Positions 18,880-32,561 of a stretch of 64,000 nt of DNA are shown one piece after another. Source of the DNA: Streptomyces sp. NBC_00237 (GTDB lineage: Bacteria > Actinomycetota > Actinomycetes > Streptomycetales > Streptomycetaceae); contig NZ_JAPEMT010000001.1 of assembly GCF_026342435.1 (NCBI RefSeq), positions 2,908,501 through 2,972,500 of the forward strand, read 5' to 3'. The notes under the pieces are model-generated. The model was given only the letters and a program-made list of their open reading frames with translations, made no database searches and was not told where the DNA came from. The position numbers and the translations under genes are program-made. The number at the start of each line of letters is the position of its first letter. The first letter of the stretch is position 1.

Positions 18880-19092
18880 TCACGCCTGCGCTCCCAGCAT
18901 CTTCCGGAACAGTCCCCTGATCTCCTCCGTCAGCTCCGGCGCGGGGCCCTCGACGAGGATGCCCGGCACCACCTGCTGCACCGACAGGGCCGTCAGCGGC
19001 GGCTCGGGTGCGTTCAACTCACCGAGTCGGCCAATGAGTTGCTCGGAAGGGCTGGCGTACGAGATCCGGCCGAGCCCCACCCAGCCGCACAC
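18880..19092 (-). CDS. Small hypothetical protein
   Basis: A GTG-started reading of 70 residues (CGWVGLGRISYASPSEQL ... LTEEIRGLFRKMLGAQA) has Streptomyces-like third-position GC. The frame stays open upstream for 14 more codons, back to a CTG (LGFRLQRALHDV), right after a TACGAT -10-like box (19128-19133, minus strand), so the protein may be longer with an unusual start, or the gene may be a remnant. I recognise no family. It is divergent from the fusion gene at 19189. Confidence 0.45.
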   Translation of the reverse strand: MCGWVGLGRISYASPSEQLIGRLGELNAPEPPLTALSVQQVVPGILVEGPAPELTEEIRGLFRKMLGAQA

Positions 19093-19188
19093 ATCGTGCA
19101 GTGCTCGCTGGAGGCGAAATCCCAGTGATCGTAAACGAGGCAGAGGTTACGGTGACGGCTCGCCCAGCAGACGGAGAGACGCCACCGC

Positions 19189-21234
19189 ATGCCGCACACC
19201 CCGCCCCACCCGGCCGAGGTCATCGCCACCGACCGCCTCGACCTGATCCCCCTCGCCGCCGCCCACGCCCCGGACATGGCCGAGGTCCTCGACGACCCCG
19301 CCCTGCACGCCTTCATCGGCGGGGCCCCGCTCACCGCCGACGCGCTCCTCGCCCGGTACGAGCGGCTGGAACGCGGCGCACCCGACCCCGCCGTCGGCTG
19401 GCTCAACTGGGTGGTGCGGCTGCGCGACGAGGACCGCCTGACCGGCACGGTCCAGGCCACCGTCGAGGGCGGCGTCGCGGAGATCGCCTGGGTGACCGGC
19501 ACGGCCTGGCAGGGACGGGGCATCGCGGGCGAGGCGGCCCGCGCGCTGGCCGCCTGGCTCGCCGCCCGTCCGGGCGTCACCGAACTGCGGGCGCACGTGC
19601 ACCCCGAGCACCGCGCGTCCCAGAGCGTCGCCCGCGCCGCCGGACTCCTGCCGACGGACGTGCGGCAGGACGGAGAGGTGCGCTGGGTGCGTACCGTCCG
19701 TCCGGGCGGAGAGGACGCGGACCGCCCGCCCGCCGTACGTGTGGAGGCGGGACTCGTGCGGGGTGCGCACGCCGCTCCCGGCATCGTCTCCCACCTCGGA
19801 ATCCCTTACGCCGCACCGCCGTTCGGGCCGAACCGCTTCCGTGCCCCGCAGTCGCCCGCATCCTGGGGCGGCGTCCGCGACTGCATCTCGTACGGCCCCG
19901 TCGCCCCGCAGTCGGCCGAACTGCCGGGCGCTCCCTCCTGGAAGCCCGGCGACGAGGACGTCCTCACCCTCAACCTCTGGGCCCCGGAGGGGAGTTCGGC
20001 TCTGCCGGTGCTCGTCTGGCTGCACGGCGGCGCGTACAGCTTCGGTTCCTCCGCCCAGCCCGACCACGACGGTACGGTCCTGGCGCGCGCCGGACTGGTG
20101 GTCGTGACGCTCAACTACCGGCTCGGCTTCGAGGGGTTCGGGCACCTGCCGGGCGGCGACGAGGCCGGGTACCCGGAGAACCGGGGCCTGCTCGACCAGG
20201 TCGCCGCCCTCCGCTGGGTCCATGCGAACATCGCGGCCTTCGGCGGCGACCCCGACCGCGTCACCGTCGCAGGGCAGTCCTCCGGGGCCACCGCCGCCGT
20301 GAGTCTGCTGCTGGGCGAGGAGACGCGCGGGCTGGTTCGGCGGGTCATCGCGCACAGCGCGGTCGGGCCGTGCTTCTCCCGGGAGCTGGCCGAGGACATC
20401 ACCCGTGCGGTGGCTGCGGAAGCCGGTGTTCCGGCCACCGTCCAGGGGCTTCTCGGCGCGTCGCCGCAGGAGCTGACGGCGGCTTCGGACCGGGTGGCCG
20501 GGGTCTGGAGGCGGGACGCGGGGGTGGGGCGGAGGTACTACGACCCGGTCCTCTACGGTCCGGTCGCGGACGGTCCGGTCCCCGGTGACGGGCTCCTGCC
20601 CGCCGACCCCCTCGCCGTGCACGCCGGAGCCCCGCTCGCCGGAGTGGACCTGCTGGTCTGCCACACCACCGAGGAGTACTGGCTGCTGGATGCGGTCGGG
20701 AGCAGCGCCAAGGTGACCACGGAGGCCGAACTCGCCGTTTTCTGCGCCGACTTCAAACTTCCGCAATCCCTCGTCGCCGCCTACCGGGACCGCATGCCCG
20801 GCGCCCCCGTCCTGGACGTGTACCTCGCGCTCCTGGGCGACCGGATGTTCGCCGAGTACAGCCATCGCGTCGCCGACGCCCACGTCCGCGCCGGGGGCCG
20901 CACCTTCCTGTCCCGCTTCGCCCGTCGGCGTACCGACGCCGACGGCACGCCCCGGGTGCGCGCCTGGCACTGCGCGGACGTGCCCTTCGCCTTCGGCAGC
21001 CACCACGATCCCGCCCTGGAATTCCTCATCGGCGGGCCCCCGGACGAGGCGGACGACGCCCTGTCCCGCCAACTGGTGCGTGCCTGGGCCGAGTTCGCGA
21101 CGACGGGTGATCCTGGCTGGGAGCCGTACGACGGTTCGGACGCGGGTGCCGTACGGATCTGGGGCGCGGTCGCGGCGGAAGGGCCGCCGCGCGAGGCGTG
21201 GCGCGAGGTGGCCTCCGGGCTCGAACGCCCCTGA
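19189..21234 (+). CDS. GNAT acetyltransferase fused to type-B carboxylesterase
   Basis: One uninterrupted 681-residue frame holds two enzymes. Residues about 8-175 form a RimJ/RimL-like GNAT domain (TDRLDLIPLAAAHAPDMAEV, ITWVTG-type strand EIAWVTGTAWQGRGIAGEAA, HPEHRASQSVARAAGL). Residues about 184-670 form a carboxylesterase/lipase of the para-nitrobenzyl esterase type: oxyanion loop WLHGGAY, nucleophile GQSSGA (Ser364), CHTTEEYW, and VPFAFGSHHD with the likely catalytic His. Each is normally a separate gene. A GTG at the joint (VEAGLVRG) has no clear ribosome site, so a fusion is the simplest reading, but two coupled proteins cannot be excluded. Confidence 0.85.
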   Translation: MPHTPPHPAEVIATDRLDLIPLAAAHAPDMAEVLDDPALHAFIGGAPLTADALLARYERLERGAPDPAVGWLNWVVRLRDEDRLTGTVQATVEGGVAEIAWVTGTAWQGRGIAGEAARALAAWLAARPGVTELRAHVHPEHRASQSVARAAGLLPTDVRQDGEVRWVRTVRPGGEDADRPPAVRVEAGLVRGAHAAPGIVSHLGIPYAAPPFGPNRFRAPQSPASWGGVRDCISYGPVAPQSAELPGAPSWKPGDEDVLTLNLWAPEGSSALPVLVWLHGGAYSFGSSAQPDHDGTVLARAGLVVVTLNYRLGFEGFGHLPGGDEAGYPENRGLLDQVAALRWVHANIAAFGGDPDRVTVAGQSSGATAAVSLLLGEETRGLVRRVIAHSAVGPCFSRELAEDITRAVAAEAGVPATVQGLLGASPQELTAASDRVAGVWRRDAGVGRRYYDPVLYGPVADGPVPGDGLLPADPLAVHAGAPLAGVDLLVCHTTEEYWLLDAVGSSAKVTTEAELAVFCADFKLPQSLVAAYRDRMPGAPVLDVYLALLGDRMFAEYSHRVADAHVRAGGRTFLSRFARRRTDADGTPRVRAWHCADVPFAFGSHHDPALEFLIGGPPDEADDALSRQLVRAWAEFATTGDPGWEPYDGSDAGAVRIWGAVAAEGPPREAWREVASGLERP

Positions 21235-21382
21235 CCGGGGGCGGGCGTTACCTCGTTACCTGGGGAGTAATCGACGGTCGGGCGGGGTTGCGAGATCGTG
21301 AGGTCGTCGCCGGGGGACAAGCCCGGCGGACAGCCAGAAGCACTCGCCAGCAGTTCACACACGCCGATCAGAGGACACCGCC

Positions 21383-21757
21383 ATGAGCGTCGACTTCCGC
21401 ACCGCCCTCCAGCACTACTTCGCCGCCTGGAACGCCAGCACGGGCCCCGACGACCTCGCCAAGGCCGTCGCGGTCGCCTTCACCGAGGATGTCGCCTACA
21501 CCGACCCGGGCACCGAGGTGCGCGGCCACGCGGAGGTCGCGGAGATGATCGCCGGGGCGCACGCCCAGTTCCCCGGCTTCGAGTTCCGGCTGCACGGCGA
21601 GCCCGACGGTCACCACGACATCGTCCGCTTCGGCTGGGAGCTGGTCTCGCTGGCCGACGGGTCCGCCCCCGTCGCGGGCTTCGACGTCGCGACCGTCGAG
21701 GAGGACGGGCGGGTCTCTTCGGTGAAGGGCTTCCTGGACCGGGTTCCGGGGGCCTGA
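21383..21757 (+). CDS. SnoaL-like/NTF2-fold protein
   Basis: The product is 124 residues of the SnoaL-like cone fold: FRTALQHYFAAWNA, AFTEDVAYTDPGTEVRGHAEV, FRLHGEPDGHHDIVRFGWEL and a C-terminal VKGFLDRVPG. The fold serves as isomerase, cyclase or binding domain; the active residues here do not pick one. ATG has GAGGA eight bases upstream. It is transcribed in line with, but 148 bp from, the esterase fusion. Confidence 0.85.
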   Translation: MSVDFRTALQHYFAAWNASTGPDDLAKAVAVAFTEDVAYTDPGTEVRGHAEVAEMIAGAHAQFPGFEFRLHGEPDGHHDIVRFGWELVSLADGSAPVAGFDVATVEEDGRVSSVKGFLDRVPGA

Positions 21758-21831
21758 GCGGGGAGGCGCGTGCACCCGGGGGCAGGTGGGGCCCGTGGGG
21801 CTGGCGGGGCGGAAGTCTATGGTTGCTCCCC

Positions 21832-22797
21832 ATGTGGCCAGGAGAGCAGTCGTCGGGGGCAGGACAGCACCCGCCGCACCCGCAGAGCAACCCGTACCAG
21901 CAGCACCCCACGCAACCGCAGGGGTACCAGCCGTACGCGCAGCAGCAGACGCAGTCGCAGTCGCGGTCGCCGCTCCCGCCCCCGGGCGGCGGCGGAGACG
22001 GGAGCGGCTGGAGCCTCGCCACCCAGCTCGTCGTCGGAGCGGCAGCCGTGGCCGTCGTCGGGTGCGCCGTGACCGGGTTCCTGGTCCTCGGCGGCGACGG
22101 CGACGACAAGGTCGTCACGAAGCCCACCGCCACCGCCACCCCCGGACGGACCCCGTCGGCGGACGCGCGGCCCGGCACCGACCGGGGCCCGGCGGCCGAG
22201 CCGACGCCGGTCGTCCCCGGCTGGAAGACCGTCGTCAACCCCCAGCTGGGCATCGCCTTCGACGTGCCGCAGGAGTGGGACCGCAAGGCGAGCAGCTGGG
22301 TCAGTTACGTCGCCGACGCGAAGGACGAGACCGAAACGCCCCTCGTCGGCTTCACCGCACCCGGGGTCCTCCAGGAGAAGTGGTGCACGTCCGACGACGA
22401 CAAGGACGGCAACCGCGAGGAGACCGCCCTCGCCTCGGCCGGTTCCCGGGGCGAACGCAAGGCCGCGTCCGCCGCCGACGCGGCCCGCGAGACCGCGCGG
22501 CTGTGGCTGTACGGGGCCTACACCCAGCCCGACCGCAGCCGGGCGAACGCGACCCCGGCCGAACCCTTCACCACCTCGTCCGGCATCAAGGGCAGCCTGG
22601 CGAGCGCCGCATCCTCGGGCGTGCCCAAGAAGGGCAAGTGCTCCACCGACGGCAAGGTCACGACCTTCGCCTTCACCGGCTCCCGGGGCACGCTCGTCTC
22701 CTGGAGCTTCGTCGGGGCGAAGGGCGTGCCCCAGGAGGTTCCGGACGCTACGGTACGCAAGATCGTCGGGACGGTGCGGCTGGTGGGCGCCAAGTAG
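21832..22797 (+). CDS. Membrane-anchored protein with Pro/Gln-rich N-terminus
   Basis: Of 321 residues, the first 60 are a Pro/Gln/Tyr-rich cytosolic segment (QSNPYQQHPTQPQGYQPYAQ), residues 64-87 one transmembrane helix, then a Thr/Pro linker and an exported domain of about 190 residues starting VVNPQLGIAFDVPQEWDRK. Two cysteines (in KWCTSDDD and GKCSTDG) could form a disulphide. Such proteins are common in Streptomyces and have no known role. A TATGGT box seven bases before the ATG suggests a leaderless message. Confidence 0.75.
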   Translation: MWPGEQSSGAGQHPPHPQSNPYQQHPTQPQGYQPYAQQQTQSQSRSPLPPPGGGGDGSGWSLATQLVVGAAAVAVVGCAVTGFLVLGGDGDDKVVTKPTATATPGRTPSADARPGTDRGPAAEPTPVVPGWKTVVNPQLGIAFDVPQEWDRKASSWVSYVADAKDETETPLVGFTAPGVLQEKWCTSDDDKDGNREETALASAGSRGERKAASAADAARETARLWLYGAYTQPDRSRANATPAEPFTTSSGIKGSLASAASSGVPKKGKCSTDGKVTTFAFTGSRGTLVSWSFVGAKGVPQEVPDATVRKIVGTVRLVGAK

Positions 22798-22826
22798 GGG
22801 CGACGGGGCCGTTGTTGGTCCGGCCC

Positions 22827-22852
22827 GTCACATTCTCCGTGCGGCGATCGTC
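22827..22852 (+). promoter_or_regulatory. ECF41-type promoter, likely autoregulatory
   Basis: GTCACA (22827-22832) and CGTC (22849-22852) are exactly 16 bp apart. The known ECF41 consensus, as I recall it, is TGTCACA-N16-CGTC. It stands 65 bp before the sigma gene. Confidence 0.65.
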
Positions 22853-22916
22853 AAGCAGGTGCGGCCGTACGAGACAGGGCCGCGACCCTACGACGAGAGA
22901 CACGGGGCCCTCACCC

Positions 22917-23861
22917 ATGGAACCGATACGCAGGGCAGGCAACGGCACCGAAGGCAGCGGCGCGGCGGGCGCGGCCGGGCCCGACTTCCTGGCAGGCCAG
23001 TTCGAGGCCAACCGGGACCGGCTGCGCGGTGTCGCCTACCGGATGCTCGGCTCCGCCGCGGAGGCCGAGGACGCGGTCCAGGAGGCATGGCTGCGCCTCG
23101 GCCGCCAGGACGCCGCCACCATCGACAACCTTCCCGGCTGGCTGACCACGGTCGTCGCCCGGGTCTGCCTCGACCAGCTGCGCTCGCGCACCTCCCGCCG
23201 CGAGGACCCCCTCGACCCGCTCTCCGACACCCACGTCCCCGACCCGATCGTGCGCCGCGACGACGAGGCGGACCCGGAGCAGCAGGCGCTGCTCGCGGAC
23301 TCGGTGGGCCTCGCACTCCTGGTCGTACTGGAAACCCTGGGCCCCGCCGAACGGCTCGCCTTCGTCCTGCACGACATGTTCGCGGTGCCCTTCGAGGAGA
23401 TCGCGCCGCTCGTCGACCGGACCCCGGCGGCGACCCGCCAGCTCGCCAGCCGGGCCAGGCGCCGGGTGCAGGGCACGGCCCCCGCGCCCGACACGAACGC
23501 GTCCCGCCAGCGCGAGGTGGTCGCGGCGTTCCTCGCCGCCTCCCGGGGCGGCGACTTCGACGGCCTGCTCTCCCTCCTCGACCCGCAGTGCCTGCTGCGC
23601 GCGGACGCGGGGGCGGGGACGCCGGGGCTGTCGAAGGTGGTGCGGGGGGCGAGGGAGGTCGTGTCGAACGCGCTCATGTTCTCGCGGGGGGCGCGGTTCG
23701 CCCGGCCGGCGCTGGTCAACGGGGCGCCGGGGCTGGTCACCGTGATCAACGGAAAGGTGATGGGGGTCATGGCCTTCACGATCGTCAACGACAAGATCCT
23801 CGAACTGAACATCCTCGCCGATCCCGACCGCCTCTCCACCCTGGACGTATCCACCCTCTAA
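22917..23861 (+). CDS. ECF41-family sigma factor with fused SnoaL-like domain
   Basis: The 314-residue product has sigma region 2 (about 28-95, LRGVAYRMLGSAAEAEDAVQEAWLRL within 36-61), region 4 (about 130-185, LAFVLHDMFAVPFEEIAPLVDRTPAATRQLASRARRR within that span) and a C-terminal SnoaL-like extension (about 195-314) with VNGAPGLVTVINGKVMGVM and the end NILADPDRL. ECF41 factors lack a classical anti-sigma factor; the extension controls activity. They usually neighbour a carboxymuconolactone decarboxylase, oxidoreductase or epimerase gene, and none is here, although a separate SnoaL-like gene lies 1.2 kb upstream. Confidence 0.93.
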   Translation: MEPIRRAGNGTEGSGAAGAAGPDFLAGQFEANRDRLRGVAYRMLGSAAEAEDAVQEAWLRLGRQDAATIDNLPGWLTTVVARVCLDQLRSRTSRREDPLDPLSDTHVPDPIVRRDDEADPEQQALLADSVGLALLVVLETLGPAERLAFVLHDMFAVPFEEIAPLVDRTPAATRQLASRARRRVQGTAPAPDTNASRQREVVAAFLAASRGGDFDGLLSLLDPQCLLRADAGAGTPGLSKVVRGAREVVSNALMFSRGARFARPALVNGAPGLVTVINGKVMGVMAFTIVNDKILELNILADPDRLSTLDVSTL

Positions 23862-26753
<2,892 letters not shown>

Positions 26754-26786
26754 GTCTCCGGCTCAGTGTCTGACGCTGCGTCAACA

Positions 26787-26825
26787 GGACTGCCCCGGAC
26801 GGTACTTCACCGGACGGGGCAGTCC
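26787..26825. terminator. Bidirectional terminator between icd and the membrane-protein gene
   Basis: An 11-bp perfect stem GGACTGCCCCG/CGGGGCAGTCC with a 17-base loop lies between two convergent genes. Confidence 0.85.
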
Positions 26826-26830
26826 CGCGT

Positions 26831-27598
26831 TCAGGCCGCGAGACTCCAGGCGAGGGCCCCCGCCACCGCCACCCCGTACGCCCACACGCCACCCCGCACG
26901 ACTCGCTCCCGTACGTCCTCGCTCCATGCCGTACGGGCCGCCGGCAGCCACGCCAGGACGGGCAGCACCAGCACCGCGTGCAGGCTGACCCCGTGCAACG
27001 GCTTCAGCACGCCCGTCGAGGCGTACGCGTCCAGCTGATGCCCCGTACGCGTCAGGACCACTCCGCGCGCGATCATCGCCGCCCCCGACGCCAGCCCCAC
27101 CAGCAGGATCGCGAACCCGGCCCGCAGCGCGAGCGGCATCCCGGCGGGCCCGCCCGGCCGCCGCCGGAACGCCGCCACCGCCAGCACGGTCAGCAACAGC
27201 ACCAGGACCACCCCGCCCACCGCGAGCCCCATGGACACGACCGTGTCGAAGCCGGTCTCCATGTTGAGGTGCGAGGGCCGGTGCCGCCACGCCTGAAGCG
27301 TGATCCCGCCGACCTCCAGCACGCAGTCCGCCGCGAAGAGGCCGAGTACCACCGTCCGCGTCCGCTCGCCGATCCGCAGGTACGACGCCACCCACGCCAC
27401 GGCCATCAGCGTCAGCCCGAAGGACAGGCCGAAGGTCACGGGCTTGCGCCAGGAAACGGGCCCGTTCCACGGCCCGCCGTCCACCGCGAAGACCGCCAGG
27501 TGCAGCAGGCCGGACGCGAGGAGCAGCAGGCCGACCAGGAGGCAGGCGCGCTCGACGGGACGCAGGGTGCGGGCGCGGGGAGCGAGGGTCGTCGTCAT
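26831..27598 (-). CDS. Polytopic membrane protein, unknown function
   Basis: The 255-residue product has about six hydrophobic helices, for example ACLLVGLLLLASGLLHLAVF, FGLSFGLTLMAVAWVASYL, VSMGLAVGGVVLVLLLTVLA and GFAILLVGLASGAAMIARGV, with the charged stretch WRKPVTFGLSF between the first two. I recognise no catalytic motif; the WNGPVSWRKPVTFG loop appears in several actinobacterial proteins of unknown function. It is convergent with icd and shares its terminator. Confidence 0.75.
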   Translation of the reverse strand: MTTTLAPRARTLRPVERACLLVGLLLLASGLLHLAVFAVDGGPWNGPVSWRKPVTFGLSFGLTLMAVAWVASYLRIGERTRTVVLGLFAADCVLEVGGITLQAWRHRPSHLNMETGFDTVVSMGLAVGGVVLVLLLTVLAVAAFRRRPGGPAGMPLALRAGFAILLVGLASGAAMIARGVVLTRTGHQLDAYASTGVLKPLHGVSLHAVLVLPVLAWLPAARTAWSEDVRERVVRGGVWAYGVAVAGALAWSLAA

Positions 27599-27670
27599 GA
27601 CGTACAGCTTCGGCGGGCGCGGCCCGACGGGCGTCGTACCCGAGGAGGCAGCCCTCCTGCTCCTCGGGCA

Positions 27671-27733
27671 GTACGGTCCCGGCAGTTGCGGTCCCGCCGG
27701 TTGCGGTCCCGGCAGTGACGGTCCTGGTGGTCA
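27671..27733. repeat. Tandem 15-bp repeats
   Basis: Four imperfect head-to-tail copies of a unit close to GCGGTCCCGGCAGTT lie between the membrane-protein gene and the 3' end of the MauE-like gene. No gene is assigned here. Confidence 0.7.
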
Positions 27734-27758
27734 CTGCCCCGGCCGTGCGGCCGCAGTC

Positions 27759-28316
27759 CTACGAAGCGGCCGCAGGCCGCTGCTCGGGGACCTCGGCCGT
27801 CCCCTTGGTGAAGAGCTCGGCCAGGTTGTCGGTGGACAGCACCAGCGCCGCCCCGACCAGTCCCGCGAGAACGGCCCCCAGCACGCCCGCCCAGTGCGTC
27901 TGCCCCGGCCCGCCGGTCCGGCAGAGCAGCCCGGCCGCGACCACTGCCAGCAGCGCCGCATTGCGCACCACATGACGCGGGCCGATCGGAGCGGTGGTGG
28001 ACCCGAAGCAGTTGCAGGACTGGTCCTTCCCCCGCAGCAGGACCCCCGCGATCCCGGCGGTGAAGCCCACCAGCAGCACTCCCGCCACGACGAAGCCCGC
28101 CACACCGCCCGGCCACAGCGCCAGCAGCACCGCGGAGGCGCACTCGCCCGCCACCACACCCACCGCGACGCCGGGAGCGATCGCGGCGGGAACCCCCATG
28201 TCACGGGTCGCGGTCACGAACGACCGGAACGACGCGGCCGAGAGCAGCTTGCTCGCCGCCGAGGCGACGAACATCGTCCCGACCAGTACGCGGCACGCCA
28301 GCACGACGTATTCCAC
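27759..28316 (-). CDS. MauE/DoxX-like membrane protein
   Basis: The 185-residue product has four transmembrane helices and the Cys-Asn-Cys-Phe-Gly motif (KDQSCNCFGSTT) of the MauE family, in which the thiols serve electron transfer for disulphide formation in periplasmic partners. The N-terminus (EYVVLACRVLVGTMFVASAASKL) is DoxX-like. No amine-dehydrogenase gene is near, so a general extracytoplasmic thiol-redox role is the more likely one. It is divergent from the iron-regulated reductase. Confidence 0.85.
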   Translation of the reverse strand: MEYVVLACRVLVGTMFVASAASKLLSAASFRSFVTATRDMGVPAAIAPGVAVGVVAGECASAVLLALWPGGVAGFVVAGVLLVGFTAGIAGVLLRGKDQSCNCFGSTTAPIGPRHVVRNAALLAVVAAGLLCRTGGPGQTHWAGVLGAVLAGLVGAALVLSTDNLAELFTKGTAEVPEQRPAAAS

Positions 28317-28451
28317 AGGCCGACCTCACTTCCCCCGGCAATTCGGCAGCCGCCATCTAATCTCATGCGCCCCACACGCAACAGGCATCTTTCCGTCAAC
28401 AAGAACCCCTCCGGCCTTCGTTGACCCAGTACCCGCCCACCACCAGCAATG

Positions 28452-28470
28452 TTAGGTTTGCCTAACCTAA
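28452..28470. promoter_or_regulatory. Iron box (DmdR/IdeR site)
   Basis: TTAGGTTTGCCTAACCTAA is a 19-bp match to the DmdR1/IdeR iron box consensus (TTAGGTTAGSCTAACCTAA). It lies 22 bp before the reductase start, so the gene should be repressed when iron is plentiful. Confidence 0.93.
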
Positions 28471-28492
28471 ATGAACCGGGGGAGTGGGCGAC

Positions 28493-29302
28493 ATGGCCAA
28501 GGACGGTAAGTACCGCAAGCCCGAGCGGCGGGAGTTCCTCGTCCCGCACGTGGTGGCCCGCAAGCAGATCAGCCCCCACTTCGTCCGCGTCACCCTCGGC
28601 GGCGAGGCCCTGAAGTCCTTCGTCCCCATGGGCTACGACCAGTGGTTCCGCGTCTTCCTCCCCACCGCCGATGGCGTACTCCGCCTTCCCCGGCGGACCA
28701 ACGGCCTCTGGGTCGCCGAGTACCTGCTCATGTCCAAGGACACCCGCCCCATCGGCCGCAACTACACCGTCCGTCACCACCGCACCGAGGGCCTCTACGG
28801 CGAAGGCCCCGAACTCGACGTCGACTTCGTCCTCCACGAGGACGCCGACGGCACACTCGGCCCCGCCTCCGCCTGGGCCCGCGACGCCTCGCCCGGCGAC
28901 GAGATCGGCATCTTCGACGAGGGCGTCACCTTCCTCCCCCCGCCCCGCGCGACCTGGCACCTCCTCGTCGGCGACGAAAGCGCGCTCCCCGCCGTCCTCG
29001 GCATCCTCGCCTCGTCCCCCGACGACGTCCCGACCGAGGCGTACGTCGAACTCCCCGACGCCCGGGACGCCCAGCCCGTCGACACCCGCCCGAACACCAC
29101 CCTCCACTGGCTGACCCGGCCCCCCGGTACCCCCGTCGGCGACACGGCCCTCGCCGCCGTCCGCGCCGCCACCCTCCCGGACGGCCCCGGCTACGCGTGG
29201 ACGGCGGGCGGCCAGCGCCTCGCCACCGGAATCCGCCGCCACCTGGTCACCGACCGAGGCTTCCCCAAGGACGCGGTGACCTTCACCGGCTACTGGCGCT
29301 GA
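28493..29302 (+). CDS. Siderophore-interacting (ViuB-like) flavin reductase
   Basis: It is a cytosolic FAD-dependent reductase that frees iron from imported ferric siderophores. The 269-residue product has the FAD-binding beta-barrel (SPHFVRVTLGGEALKSF, IGRNYTVRHHR with the R-x-Y-T/S-x-R flavin motif) and the SIP C-terminal domain (WHLLVGDESALPAVLGIL, GYAWTAGGQRLATGIRRHLV, ending TGYWR). I choose ATG 28493 because the GGGGGAG at 28477-28483 is nine bases before it and would abut GTG 28484. The iron box upstream fits the role. Confidence 0.93.
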   Translation: MAKDGKYRKPERREFLVPHVVARKQISPHFVRVTLGGEALKSFVPMGYDQWFRVFLPTADGVLRLPRRTNGLWVAEYLLMSKDTRPIGRNYTVRHHRTEGLYGEGPELDVDFVLHEDADGTLGPASAWARDASPGDEIGIFDEGVTFLPPPRATWHLLVGDESALPAVLGILASSPDDVPTEAYVELPDARDAQPVDTRPNTTLHWLTRPPGTPVGDTALAAVRAATLPDGPGYAWTAGGQRLATGIRRHLVTDRGFPKDAVTFTGYWR

Positions 29303-29365
29303 GCCCCCGGCTTCCCGTGCCCACTCCGTCGGGGGTGGGTGCGATGTCGTACGCCGCATTCACTC

Positions 29366-31595
<2,230 letters not shown>

Positions 31596-31599
<4 letters not shown>

Positions 31600-32561
31600 G
31601 TACCGACAAGGGCACTCCCACGACCGCGCGCAAACACACCGCCCTCCCCAAGGCGCAGATCCTCATCGAGGCGCTGCCCTGGCTGACCCGCCACCAGGGC
31701 AAGACCGTCGTGATCAAGTTCGGCGGCAACGCCATGATCGACGAGGACCTGAAGGCGGCCTTCGCCCAGGACGTCGTCTTCCTCCACCACGCCGGTCTCA
31801 AGCCCGTCGTCGTGCACGGCGGCGGCCCCCAGATCAGCAAACAGCTCGACGCGGCGGGCATCGTCAGCGAGTTCAAGGCCGGGCTGCGGGTCACCACGCC
31901 CGAAGCCATGGACGTCGTACGCATGGTCCTGGCGGGACAGGTGCAGCGCGAACTGGTCGGCCTGCTCAACCAGCACGGCCCCCTCGCCGTCGGCCTGACC
32001 GGCGAGGACGCCCACACCATCAGCGCCACCCAGCACTTCCCGCAGATCGACGGAGAAGCCGTCGACATCGGCCGGGTCGGCGAGATCACCTCGATCGACA
32101 CCGGTGCCATCGAGGCGCTCCTTGCGGACGGCCGCATTCCGGTCGTCTCGTCGATCGCGCGCGCCCAGGACGCCTCGGAGGGCGGCCATGTCTACAACGT
32201 CAATGCTGATACGGCGGCTGCGGCACTCGCTGCGGCGCTGGGCGCCGAAACGCTGATGGTCCTGACCGACGTCGAGGGCCTCTACGAGGACTGGCCGAAC
32301 AGCGACGACGTCATCAGCCGCCTCACCGCCACCGAACTGGAGAAGCTCCTCCCGGAGCTGGCCAGCGGCATGGTGCCCAAGATGCAGGGCTGCCTGCACG
32401 CGGTGCGGGGCGGCGTCACCACCGCCCGCGTCATCGACGGGCGGGTCCAGCACTCGATCCTGCTGGAGATCTTCACGGACGAAGGAATCGGCACGATGGT
32501 CGTGGCCGACCAGCCGGACGCAGCAGACGCACACGACGCGCAGGGGGAGCCCCAGTCATGA
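31596..32561 (+). CDS. argB: Acetylglutamate kinase
   Basis: It phosphorylates N-acetylglutamate with ATP, step 2 and often the feedback-controlled step. The 321-residue product has the amino-acid-kinase motifs [12 protein letters not shown] and [12 protein letters not shown], and [18 protein letters not shown]. The N-terminal helix ([20 protein letters not shown]) is the type that gives arginine-inhibited hexamers, which I infer. Start and stop both overlap neighbours by four bases. Confidence 0.97.
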
